A stretch of DNA of 6,962 nucleotides, taken from NCBI GenBank assembly GCA_016936035.1, contig JAFGPU010000374.1:1-6962 (forward strand). Reading direction: 5' to 3'. The notes under the pieces are model-generated. The model was not told the origin of the DNA. It was given only the letters and a program-made list of their open reading frames with translations, and did no database searches. The translations under genes were made by a program, and so were the position numbers. Shown piece by piece: positions 1 to 6,744 of the stretch. The number at the start of each line of letters is the position of its first letter. Within the stretch, counting starts at the first letter, position 1. Source of the stretch: Acidimicrobiales bacterium. Lineage in GTDB: Bacteria > Actinomycetota > Acidimicrobiia > Acidimicrobiales > VFJN01.

Positions 1-468
1 CCCCCCGACGACGTCATGGCCCGCCCGCCGCGCCGGTTCACCGACCGGGTCATCGACGCCGACATGTGGTGGGGCATCCTGTGGGTCGGGCTGGTCATGG
101 GCGCGGTGTCGCTGCTGGCGCTCGACATCGGCCTCGCCGGTGGCGTCGTCGGCGGCGGCGGCGACATCGTCGAGGGTCGCACCATGGCGTTCACGACGCT
201 CGTGCTCGCCCAGCTGTTCAACTGCCTGAACGCCCGGTCCGACCGCACCAGCGCGTTCCACCACCTGTTCACCAACCCGCTCCTGTGGGGCGCCATCGCG
301 CTGTCCGCCGTGCTGCAGGTGGCGGTCGTGCACGTGCCGGTGCTCAACGATGCGTTCGACACCACCCCGCTCGATCTCGGCAGCTGGCTGGCCTGCATCG
401 GCCTCGCCAGCGTGGTGCTGTGGGCGGACGAGGCCAAGAAGCTGGTCCTGCGCGCCACCCGCCGGTGA
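1..468 (+). CDS. Cation-transporting P-type ATPase, C-terminal part (5' end outside window)
   Basis: The reading frame is open from base 1 and codes for the last 155 residues of a membrane ion pump that couples ATP hydrolysis to cation transport. It opens with PPDDVMARPPR, the loop before M7 that is typical of type II (Ca2+/Mg2+/Na+-like) P-type ATPases. Four hydrophobic segments follow, at about residues 22-46, 61-80, 94-116 and 127-143, matching M7-M10 of the Cation_ATPase_C domain. The second contains the familiar TMAFTTLVLAQLFNCLNAR pattern. The protein ends in a basic tail (KKLVLRATRR). The phosphorylation DKTG motif, nucleotide-binding domain and M4-M6 ion-binding residues lie upstream, so the transported ion cannot be named. 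The ATG at 16 is internal and not the real start, because the family motif begins before it. The next gene follows after 37 bases on the same strand with no evident terminator, so co-transcription is possible. Confidence 0.9.
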   Translation, partial: PPDDVMARPPRRFTDRVIDADMWWGILWVGLVMGAVSLLALDIGLAGGVVGGGGDIVEGRTMAFTTLVLAQLFNCLNARSDRTSAFHHLFTNPLLWGAIALSAVLQVAVVHVPVLNDAFDTTPLDLGSWLACIGLASVVLWADEAKKLVLRATRR

Positions 469-493
469 CGCGGTGCATCATGGCGACGTCACC

Positions 494-499
494 AAGGAG
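494..499 (+). promoter_or_regulatory. Shine-Dalgarno site of putA
   Basis: AAGGAG lies 6 bases before the ATG at 506. It is a strong match to the anti-Shine-Dalgarno sequence and fixes the putA start. The same frame is open upstream to about 350, but any earlier start would overlap the ATPase gene and has no comparable site. The ATG at 480 is in another frame. Confidence 0.8.
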
Positions 500-505
500 C
501 AGCGC

Positions 506-3500
506 ATGGCCACAGGTACCACCCGTGCCCCGGCATCCGTGCCCGACGACGTCGCGGCCCTCGTCGACGACGCCGTGGCGCTGGCCGACCGGTGGCTCGA
601 GCAGACCGCGCAGGGGGAGACGGCCGCGGAGCGGTCCGCCAGCGGTCGGCTGGCCGCCCTGGTCGGCGATGCGGACGGCCTCGACCTGGCCGTGCGGTTC
701 GTCGACCGCGTCGCCCGGCCCGAGGATCCCGAGGTCGCCGCCCGGGCCCTGGCCACCTTCTCGCCCGCAGCGGCCGCCGGCTTCCTGTCGCGGGGGGATC
801 GCCTGCTGTTGCGCGCCGGCGCCCGGGTCGCCCGTCTCGCCCCCCGCCTCGTCGTGCCGCTGGCCCGCCGGCGGCTGCGCCAGCTGGTGGGGCACCTCGT
901 CGTCGACGCCCACGACCCGGCGCTCGCCCGGCACCTCGCCCGCGCCCGCGACGACGGCTTCCGGCTGAACATCAACCTGCTGGGCGAGGCCGTGCTCGGC
1001 GAGGACGAGGCGGCCCGGCGGGCCGGTCGCACCCGGGCGCTGCTCGAGCGCGCCGACGTCGACTACGTCTCCATCAAGGTGTCGTCGCTGGTGTCGCAGA
1101 TCTCGACCTGGGACACCGAGGGCACGGTCGCCCGCGTCCTCGACCGGCTGCGGCCGATCTATCGCACCGCAGCGGCCCGGACGCCGCACGCGTTCGTCAA
1201 CCTCGACATGGAGGAGTACCGCGATCTCGACCTCACCATCGAGGCGTTCACGGCGCTGCTCGCCGAGCCGGAGCTGCGCGACCTCGAGGCCGGCATCGTG
1301 CTCCAGGCCTACCTGCCCGACTCGGTGGCCGCCCTCGACCGGCTGGTCGCCTTCGCCACCCGGCGGGTCGCCGACGGCGGCGCGGGCATCAAGGTGCGGG
1401 TGGTCAAGGGAGCCAACCTGTCGATGGAGCGGGTCGAGGCCGAGCTGCACGGCTGGTCGCCGGCCCCCTACAGCAGCAAGCCGGAGGTCGACGCCAACTA
1501 CCTGCGCCTGATCGAGCGGGCCCTGCGGCCAGACCTGCGGGGCGTGCTGCGGCTCGGCGTCGCGTCGCACAACCTCTACGACGTCGCCCTCGCCCACCTG
1601 CTCGCCGAGCACCGGGGCCTGGGCCCGATGCTCGACGTCGAGATGCTGCAGGGCATGGCGCCGGCCCAGGCGCGAGCCGTGAAGGCGGCCGTGGGCAGCG
1701 TTCTGCTGTACACACCGGTGGTCGCCCCCGAGGACTTCGACGTCGCCGTGTCGTACCTCGTGCGGCGGCTCGAGGAGAACGCCCAGCCCCAGAACTTCCT
1801 CCACGCGCTGTTCACCGGCGACGGCGCCTCCGACCAGGCGTCCCGGTTCCGGGCGTCGGTCGCCGCGCTGACGGCCACCGGCACGGCCCGCCGGCGCACC
1901 TCGGCCCGCCCGCCGGCCCCCGAGCGGTTCGCCAACACCACCGACTCCGACCCGGCGCTGCCGGAGGTGCGCCGGTGGGCCGCCGAACGGGTGACAACCC
2001 CCGCGGCCCCACCTGCGTCCCCGGTGCTGTCGTCGGTGGCCGCCGTCGACGCCGTCGTCGCGGCCGCCCGGGATGCCCAGCCGGCCTGGGCGGCGCGAGC
2101 GCCGGCCGAGCGGGCGGCCGTCCTGCGGCGGGCGGCGGACGAGCTCGAGGCCCGGCGGGGCGAGCTGGTGACGGCCATGGCGGCCGAGGGCGGCAAGACG
2201 GTGGCCGAGAGCGACCCCGAGGTCTCCGAGGCCGTCGACTTCGCCCGCTGGTACGCCGACCGGTCGCTCGAGCTCGACCCGGACGCCGGGCACCTGGCCA
2301 CCGACGGCGCCCGCTTCACGCCCACCCCGGTCACGCTGGTGACCCCGCCGTGGAACTTCCCGGTGGCGATCCCCATCGGGGGCGTGCTGGCGGCGCTCGC
2401 CGCCGGCTCGGCCGTCGTCATCAAGCCAGCGCCTCCGGTGCCGGGCTGCGCCGAGGTGGCGGTGGCCGCCGTGCGGGCCGCGCTGGCCGACGCCGGCGCG
2501 CCGCCCGACGTGCTGCAGGTGGTGCGCACCGACGAGGGCGAGAACGGGCGGGCCCTCGTCTCGCACGCGGGCGTGGGCACGGTCCTGCTCACCGGGGGCA
2601 TCGACACCGCCCGCACGTTCTCGTCGTGGCGGGCGGGCCATGCCGGCGGGCCCCGGGTGTACGCCGAGACATCGGGCAAGAACGCCACCGTCGTCACCCC
2701 TGCGGCCGACTACGACCTGGCCGTGGCCGACGTGGTCAGGAGCGCCTTCGGTCACGCCGGGCAGAAGTGCTCGGCGTCGTCGCTGGTCATCCTCGTCGGC
2801 TCGGCGGGACGCTCGGATCGGCTGCGCCGCCAGCTGGTCGACGCCGTGCGGTCGGTGCGGGTCGGCTGGCCGTCGTCGCTCGGCACGACCATGGGCCCGG
2901 TGATCGAGCCGCCCACCGGCAAGCTGGCCCGCGCGCTCACCACGCTGGAGCCGGGGGAGACGTGGCTGGTCGAGCCCCGGCAGCTCGACGAGTCCGGGCG
3001 TCTGTGGTCGCCCGGGCTCAAGGACGGGGTGGCGCCGGGGTCGTTCTTCCACCAGACCGAGTGCTTCGGGCCCGTGCTCGGCATCATGCGGGCGGCCACC
3101 CTCGACGAGGCCGTCGACCTGCAGAACGGCACTCCCTTCGGGCTGACGGGGGGCCTGCACTCGCTCGACGAGGACGAGATCGACCGGTGGCTCGCCACCG
3201 TGCAGGTGGGGAACGCCTACGTCAACCGCCACATCACCGGCGCCATCGTGCAGCGCCAGCCCTTCGGAGGATGGAAGGACTCGGTCGTGGGGCCCGGGGC
3301 CAAGGCCGGCGGCCCCGACTACGTCGCTCAGCTGGGCACCTGGGCCCCCGCCGGCCTCCCGGCGCGGCGCGCCGAACCACCGGCCCGGGTCCGCCGCCTG
3401 CTCGACGACCTGGCGCCGCTCGTCACCGCCGACGACGAGCGCTCCTGGCTCATGGCCGCGGTCGGGTCCGACGCCGCCGCCTGGGAGGGCGAGCTGGGGC

Positions 3501-3955
3501 GCGAGATCGACCGCGCCGGCCTGACCGCCGAGCTGAACGTGCTCCGCCACCTCCCGGCGCCCCGGGTCACGGTGCGCGCCGGGTCGGGCGGGACGCCGGT
3601 CGAGGTGGTGCGCCTCATCCTCGCGGCCGAGCTCACCGGCACCGAGCTGCGGCTGAGCGTCGATCCTTCGCTGGCGCCCGCGCTCCGGTCGCCCCGGGTG
3701 GACAGTGTCGTCGACGCCATCGAGACCGGCGCGCAGTTCGTGGGCCGCGTCCGCGCCGGCGGCGTGACCGGACGGGTGCGGGTCGTGGGCGACGAGCGGG
3801 CCACGTTGCCGTCCGAGCTGGCGGCCCACGGCGTGACCGTCCTGGCCGGGCCCGTGCTCGCCACCGGGCGCCGCGAGCTGCTCACCATGCTGCGCGAGCA
3901 GGCCGTCTCGCGCACCCTGCACCGCTTCGGTCACCTGCCCCCGGCGCAGCGTTGA
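506..3955 (+). CDS. putA: Bifunctional proline dehydrogenase / L-glutamate gamma-semialdehyde dehydrogenase (PutA)
   Basis: This 1149-residue cytoplasmic or membrane-associated flavoenzyme oxidises proline to pyrroline-5-carboxylate (FAD) and then to glutamate (NAD+), channelling the intermediate between its two sites. After a helical N-terminal part (1-150) comes the proline dehydrogenase barrel (about 152-440), with NINLLGEAVLG, KVRVVKGAN (296-304), the DANY...ERAL helix around 332, and ASHN. The aldehyde dehydrogenase part (about 490-945) has PWNFP (oxyanion Asn617), Lys640, the general base Glu721 in AETSGKN, catalytic Cys755 in GQKCSAS, and Glu852 in ECFGP. The spacings 617-640, 721-755 and 721-852 equal those I recall for ALDH2 (169-192, 268-302, 268-399). 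QRQPFGGWKDS and GPGAKAGGPDY are typical of P5C dehydrogenases. Residues 950-1149 form an extra C-terminal domain with ELNVLRHLP, like the ALDH-superfamily-fold domain of type B PutAs. No N-terminal ribbon-helix-helix DNA-binding domain is seen, so autoregulation as in E. coli PutA is not expected. The frame is intact throughout. Confidence 0.96.
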   Translation: MATGTTRAPASVPDDVAALVDDAVALADRWLEQTAQGETAAERSASGRLAALVGDADGLDLAVRFVDRVARPEDPEVAARALATFSPAAAAGFLSRGDRLLLRAGARVARLAPRLVVPLARRRLRQLVGHLVVDAHDPALARHLARARDDGFRLNINLLGEAVLGEDEAARRAGRTRALLERADVDYVSIKVSSLVSQISTWDTEGTVARVLDRLRPIYRTAAARTPHAFVNLDMEEYRDLDLTIEAFTALLAEPELRDLEAGIVLQAYLPDSVAALDRLVAFATRRVADGGAGIKVRVVKGANLSMERVEAELHGWSPAPYSSKPEVDANYLRLIERALRPDLRGVLRLGVASHNLYDVALAHLLAEHRGLGPMLDVEMLQGMAPAQARAVKAAVGSVLLYTPVVAPEDFDVAVSYLVRRLEENAQPQNFLHALFTGDGASDQASRFRASVAALTATGTARRRTSARPPAPERFANTTDSDPALPEVRRWAAERVTTPAAPPASPVLSSVAAVDAVVAAARDAQPAWAARAPAERAAVLRRAADELEARRGELVTAMAAEGGKTVAESDPEVSEAVDFARWYADRSLELDPDAGHLATDGARFTPTPVTLVTPPWNFPVAIPIGGVLAALAAGSAVVIKPAPPVPGCAEVAVAAVRAALADAGAPPDVLQVVRTDEGENGRALVSHAGVGTVLLTGGIDTARTFSSWRAGHAGGPRVYAETSGKNATVVTPAADYDLAVADVVRSAFGHAGQKCSASSLVILVGSAGRSDRLRRQLVDAVRSVRVGWPSSLGTTMGPVIEPPTGKLARALTTLEPGETWLVEPRQLDESGRLWSPGLKDGVAPGSFFHQTECFGPVLGIMRAATLDEAVDLQNGTPFGLTGGLHSLDEDEIDRWLATVQVGNAYVNRHITGAIVQRQPFGGWKDSVVGPGAKAGGPDYVAQLGTWAPAGLPARRAEPPARVRRLLDDLAPLVTADDERSWLMAAVGSDAAAWEGELGREIDRAGLTAELNVLRHLPAPRVTVRAGSGGTPVEVVRLILAAELTGTELRLSVDPSLAPALRSPRVDSVVDAIETGAQFVGRVRAGGVTGRVRVVGDERATLPSELAAHGVTVLAGPVLATGRRELLTMLREQAVSRTLHRFGHLPPAQR

Positions 3956-3956
3956 G

Positions 3957-3970
3957 GCACGCCGACGTGC
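3957..3970 (+). other. Small hairpin just after the putA stop codon
   Basis: GCACG-ccga-CGTGC is a perfect 5-bp stem with a 4-base loop starting two bases after the putA TGA. It could protect the mRNA 3' end or weakly slow transcription. No T-tract follows (the next bases are GCAAGGGG), so it is not a standard intrinsic terminator, and readthrough into the aminotransferase gene remains possible. A stem this short can arise by chance in GC-rich DNA. Confidence 0.3.
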
Positions 3971-3986
3971 GCAAGGGGTCGGGCAG

Positions 3987-3998
3987 TCCGTAGCGTGG
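3987..3998 (+). promoter_or_regulatory. Promoter-like motif upstream of the aminotransferase gene
   Basis: TCCGTAGCGTGG contains TAGCGT (3991-3996), which fits the TANNNT form of actinobacterial -10 elements, 45 bases before the ATG at 4036. No convincing -35 TTGAC-like hexamer is seen at 15-19 bases upstream. The motif recurs almost exactly at 6789-6800, before the universal stress protein gene, which supports a real promoter or operator element. It suggests that alaA and the downstream hydrolase gene may have their own transcript. Confidence 0.45.
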
Positions 3999-4035
3999 GG
4001 GAGCCGAGTGCCCGGCGACCCCCGAGGCTCCCCTG

Positions 4036-5283
4036 ATGCCCGACACCTCCCGACGACCGCTCCGCGAGCTGCGCCAGGCGACGAAGCTCCAGAACGTCGT
4101 CTACGAGATCCGTGGTCCCGCCAACGCCTACGCGGCACGGCTCGAGGCCGACGGCCACCGCGTGCTCAAGCTCAACGTCGGCAACCCGGCGGCGTTCGGG
4201 TTCGAGGCCCCCGAGGCCATCCTCCAGGACGTCCACGCCGGCCTGCCCTCCGCTCACGGCTACTGCGAGTCGCGGGGCATCCTGCCGGCCCGGCGGGCCA
4301 TCGTGTCGCGCTACGAGCTGGTGCCCGACTTCCCCCCGCTCGACGTCACCGACGTCTACCTGGGCAACGGCGTGTCCGAGCTCATCATCATGACGATGCA
4401 GGCGCTGCTCGACGACGGCGACGAGGTGTTGATCCCGGCGCCCGACTACCCGCTGTGGACGGCGGCGGTCAGCCTGGCCGGCGGCACCCCGGTGCACTAC
4501 CGGTGCGACGAGGCCGACGGGTGGAACCCCGACATCGCCGACCTCGGGGCCAAGATCACCGACCGCACCAAGGCCGTGGTGGTGATCAACCCCAACAACC
4601 CCACCGGCGCGGTGTACTCCCGCGAGGTCCTGACCCAGGTCGTCGACCTCGCACGCGAGCACCACCTGCTGCTGCTCGCCGACGAGATCTACGACCGCGT
4701 CCTCTACGACGACGCCGAGCACATCGCCCTGGCGAGCCTGGCCCCCGACCTGCTGTGCCTCACCTACAACGGCCTGTCGAAGACGTACCGCGTCGCAGGC
4801 TTCCGGGCCGGGTGGCTGGCGATCACCGGGCCGCGGGCGCACGCGCAGGGCTTCCTCGAAGGCATCGAGCTGCTGGCCTCGTCGCGGCTGTGCCCGAACG
4901 TGCCGGGCCAGCACGCCATCCAGGTGGCGCTCGGTGGCCACCAGACGATCGACGACCTCGTGCTCCCCGGCGGCCGCCTGCGCGAGCAGCGCGACGTCGC
5001 GGTGCAGATGCTCGAGAAGATCCCCGGCGTCTCGTGCGTCGTCCCGCAGGGTGCGCTGTACGTGTTCCCTCGCCTCGACCCCGAGGTGCACGAGATCCGC
5101 GACGACGCCCAGCTGGTGCTCGACCTGCTGGTGCAGGAGCACATCCTCGTGGTGCAGGGCACCGGGTTCAACTGGCCCGACCACGACCACCTGCGCATCG
5201 TGACGCTGCCCTGGGCGCACGACCTCAAGGACGCCATCGAACGCATGGGCAACTTCCTCGCCAGCTACTCGCAGGGGCGATGA
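4036..5283 (+). CDS. alaA: PLP-dependent aminotransferase, AlaA-type (glutamate-pyruvate transaminase)
   Basis: This 415-residue fold-type I aminotransferase resembles E. coli AlaA (YfbQ) closely along its length, as I recall that sequence. Shared blocks include KLQNVVYEIRGP near the N terminus, KLNVGNPAAFGF, GNGVSELI, PAPDYPLWTAAVSLAGG, INPNNPTGAVYS, DDAEH, NGLSKTYRVAGFR, RLCPNVPGQHAIQ, LPGGRL and VQGTGFNWP. The PLP-binding lysine is Lys249 in GLSKTYR. Cofactor contacts are Asn188 (in NNPTG), Asp216 and Tyr219 (in ADEIYD). Arg387 in LRIVTLPW should bind the substrate carboxylate. The expected reaction is pyruvate + glutamate to alanine + 2-oxoglutarate. Actinobacterial members are often labelled aspartate aminotransferase (AspC), so substrate preference is not certain. 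A GAGG at 4024-4027, 8 bases before the ATG, is a modest ribosome site. An in-frame TAG at 3991 excludes longer versions with standard starts. The stop codon overlaps the next gene's start. Confidence 0.93.
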   Translation: MPDTSRRPLRELRQATKLQNVVYEIRGPANAYAARLEADGHRVLKLNVGNPAAFGFEAPEAILQDVHAGLPSAHGYCESRGILPARRAIVSRYELVPDFPPLDVTDVYLGNGVSELIIMTMQALLDDGDEVLIPAPDYPLWTAAVSLAGGTPVHYRCDEADGWNPDIADLGAKITDRTKAVVVINPNNPTGAVYSREVLTQVVDLAREHHLLLLADEIYDRVLYDDAEHIALASLAPDLLCLTYNGLSKTYRVAGFRAGWLAITGPRAHAQGFLEGIELLASSRLCPNVPGQHAIQVALGGHQTIDDLVLPGGRLREQRDVAVQMLEKIPGVSCVVPQGALYVFPRLDPEVHEIRDDAQLVLDLLVQEHILVVQGTGFNWPDHDHLRIVTLPWAHDLKDAIERMGNFLASYSQGR

Positions 5284-6245
5284 CGTCACCGCCGCTCGCT
5301 CCCGGCGCCGGCGCCACCGGTCGCGAGTGGCCCGACCGGCTGGCCGGCGTGGGCAAGGCGCGGCGCTGGTGGCGCACCCGCGGCCACGACCTCGACGCGC
5401 AGGCCGAGCTCGCGAGGCGGCCGCTGCCGTTGCCGGCGGGCCTGGAGATCGAGTGGCTCGGCACCGCCGGCTACCACCTGCGCTACCAGGGCGCGAGCCT
5501 GGTCGTCGACCCGTACTTCACCCGGGCGTCACTGGGCGACGTCGCCCGCCGCCGGCCCCTGGTGGCCGACCCGACGATGGTCGACCGCATGCTCGGCGCC
5601 GACGCCGACGTCGTGGCGGTCGCCGTGGGCCACACCCACTTCGACCACGCCGTCGACGTGCCTGCGGTGGTGGGACGCCACGGGTGCCCCGCCTACGGCT
5701 CGTCCTCGCTCGCCCACCTGCTCGGTCTGCACGGGATGAGCGGCCGTGCGGTGACGGTCGAGCCCCACCGCCGTTACGAGGCCGGCCCCTTCACCCTGCG
5801 CTTCGTGCCGAGCGCCCACAGCAAGCTGCTGGCGGGCCTGGCCGTTCCCGCCGACGGCGAGCTCACCTGCGACCACGTGGACGGACTGTCCGGTGCGGCG
5901 TACCGGTGTGGGCAGGTGTTCGGCATCCACATCACGGTCGCGGACACCACCATCTACCACCAGGGCAGCGCGGCGTTCGTCGAGGACGAGCTGACGACCG
6001 GCCCCGTCGACGTGTTCCTGGCCGGCATCGCCGGTCGCGCCTGGTCACCCGGCTACGTCGGCGACATCGTGCGCATCCTGCGACCGTCGGTCGTCGTGCC
6101 CGGCCACTATGACGACTTCTTCCGGCCCCTCGACGACGAGATGGGGTTCTCGTTCAACGTGAACCTGGCGGCGTTCGTCGACGAGGTGGGCGCGCTCAGC
6201 CCCGATCTGGAGATCGCGGCGCTGGCGCCCCGCCGGCCCGCCTGA
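5280..6245 (+). CDS. MBL-fold metallo-hydrolase, UlaG/UPF0173-like (COG2220), substrate unknown
   Basis: The product has 321 residues. After an N-terminal extension of about 54 residues (KARRWWRTRGHDLDAQAELARRP region), the metallo-beta-lactamase fold begins with LEIEWLGTAGYHLRY (55 on) and VDPYF (Asp77). The metal motif HTHFDH supplies His118, His120, Asp122 and His123; His180 lies in PSAHSK and His276 in PGHYDDFF. These match the UPF0173/UlaG-like pattern (HxHxDH, EHS, IHY). At the position where those relatives have YHAGDT with the metal-bridging Asp, this protein has YHQGSA, placing Ser230 there. Asp222 lies eight residues upstream and is not the aligned residue. It has no signal peptide or membrane segment, so it is likely cytoplasmic. 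The chosen ATG overlaps the aminotransferase stop as ATGA, suggesting translational coupling; the AGGGG before it is only 2 bases away. An in-frame GTG at 5349 is a shorter alternative. It could be a lactonase, phosphodiesterase or other hydrolase; the sequence does not decide. Confidence 0.85.
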   Translation: MTSPPLAPGAGATGREWPDRLAGVGKARRWWRTRGHDLDAQAELARRPLPLPAGLEIEWLGTAGYHLRYQGASLVVDPYFTRASLGDVARRRPLVADPTMVDRMLGADADVVAVAVGHTHFDHAVDVPAVVGRHGCPAYGSSSLAHLLGLHGMSGRAVTVEPHRRYEAGPFTLRFVPSAHSKLLAGLAVPADGELTCDHVDGLSGAAYRCGQVFGIHITVADTTIYHQGSAAFVEDELTTGPVDVFLAGIAGRAWSPGYVGDIVRILRPSVVVPGHYDDFFRPLDDEMGFSFNVNLAAFVDEVGALSPDLEIAALAPRRPA

Positions 6246-6254
6246 GACGGCCCG

Positions 6255-6653
6255 TCAGGGACGGCGTTCGCGCCAGCGCTCGACCACCCGCTCGATGTCG
6301 AGGGGCATCAGCGACGAGGGTGGCCCGGCGGTGGCGGTGGCGTTGACCTTGCGGATGCGGGCGTTGATGTCGGTCGCCAGGCGGCGCACCTCGGCTTCGG
6401 TGGTGGCCGCGGCGATGCGCTCCATCGTGTCGTCGAGCTCCTTGCGCACGGCGAGGGTGGGTGGCAGGTACTGGGCCTCTTCGCGGCGCAGCTTGGCCCG
6501 CACCCACCACATCTCGTCGCGAGGCCGGTCGAGGTCGGCGATGGGCTTGCCGGTGCCGGGCAGCCCGTCCATCTCGCCGCGCTCGATGCCCTCGCGGATC
6601 TGCCGTTCGACCCAGGTCTCCCAGCTGACCCCGGGCGGCTTGCGTTCGCTCAC
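6255..6653 (-). CDS. DUF1992 (DnaJ homologue subfamily C member 28, conserved domain) protein
   Basis: This 132-residue soluble protein has the full DUF1992 pattern: WVERQIREGIERGEMDGLP, then GTGKPI, a WW-containing helix with KLRREEAQYLPP, a charged helix with several Glu/Arg heptad-like stretches (about 65-95), INARIRKVNA, and the ending SLMPLDIERVVERWRERR. The family carries the name of the eukaryotic DNAJC28 domain, but there is no J domain here and its bacterial role is not established to my knowledge. The start is GTG at 6653, giving MSERKPPGVSWE, which fits the family's usual beginning; GGGGG lies 7 bases upstream. This GTG overlaps the stop of a possible 19-codon upstream ORF as GTGA. 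The gene converges on the MBL gene with 9 bases between stop codons. A short GACG-GCC-CGTC palindrome at 6246-6256 spans this junction, but it is too weak to call a terminator. Confidence 0.9.
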   Translation of the reverse strand: MSERKPPGVSWETWVERQIREGIERGEMDGLPGTGKPIADLDRPRDEMWWVRAKLRREEAQYLPPTLAVRKELDDTMERIAAATTEAEVRRLATDINARIRKVNATATAGPPSSLMPLDIERVVERWRERRP

Positions 6654-6709
6654 GCCGTCGCCCCCGCGGGACGGCCGGGCGAGCCGGCCGGGTGTGCGTC
6701 GTCCGTCAT
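6650..6709 (-). CDS. Possible 19-aa upstream ORF (leader peptide) coupled to the DUF1992 gene
   Basis: On the minus strand an ATG at 6709 begins a 19-codon frame (MTDDAHPAGSPGRPAGATA) ending in a TGA that overlaps the GTG start of the DUF1992 gene by four bases (GTGA). A good GGAGG site sits 8 bases before the ATG, better than the site in front of the DUF1992 GTG. The peptide is rich in Ala, Gly and Pro, has no hydrophobic stretch, and shows no run of one amino acid that would suggest amino-acid attenuation. The arrangement is that expected for translational coupling, where ribosomes finishing the small frame restart on DUF1992. It may also be chance, since short frames are common in GC-rich DNA. 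I do not recognise the peptide. Confidence 0.4.
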   Translation of the reverse strand: MTDDAHPAGSPGRPAGATA

Positions 6710-6717
6710 GGCAGCGG

Positions 6718-6722
6718 CCTCC
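6718..6722 (-). promoter_or_regulatory. Shine-Dalgarno site of the 19-codon upstream ORF
   Basis: Read on the minus strand this is GGAGG, 8 bases before the ATG at 6709. It is the best ribosome site upstream of the DUF1992 gene but points at the small frame, not at the GTG of the DUF1992 gene itself. A second Shine-Dalgarno-like AAGGAG (6736-6741, minus strand) has no start codon at a suitable distance. Confidence 0.45.
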
Positions 6723-6730
6723 GGGTGCTC

Positions 6731-6744
6731 GTGAACTCCTTCAC
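6731..6744. repeat. Perfect inverted repeat GTGAA-ctcc-TTCAC
   Basis: Two 5-base arms flank a 4-base spacer. As minus-strand RNA it would form a hairpin whose loop is GGAG, upstream of the DUF1992 leader. As DNA it could be an operator between the divergent DUF1992 and universal stress protein genes. It directly abuts a second inverted repeat (6745-6761). I cannot match it to a named regulator. Confidence 0.45.

Noticed and set aside
350..505. An upstream extension of putA in the same open frame
   Set aside because: It would overlap the ATPase gene by more than 100 bases, and AAGGAG sits 6 bases before the ATG at 506.
592..3993. A 1133-codon open frame on the plus strand, out of frame with putA
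   Set aside because: It is an Arg/Gly/Pro/Ala-rich shadow frame with no domains and no sensible ribosome site.
344..4138. A 1264-codon open frame on the minus strand, antisense to the whole putA gene
   Set aside because: Its translation is low-complexity Arg/Gly/Ala/Pro/His-rich with no recognisable motif, while the plus strand codes a complete PutA with all catalytic residues. Long antisense open frames are expected where third positions are nearly all G or C.
3931..5289. A 452-codon minus-strand open frame over the aminotransferase gene
   Set aside because: It is the antisense shadow of the alaA-like gene and shows no conserved motif.
6246..6256. GACG-GCC-CGTC palindrome between the convergent MBL and DUF1992 genes as a bidirectional terminator
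   Set aside because: The stem is only 4 bp with a 3-base loop (5 bp would leave a 1-base loop) and there is no T-tract on either strand.
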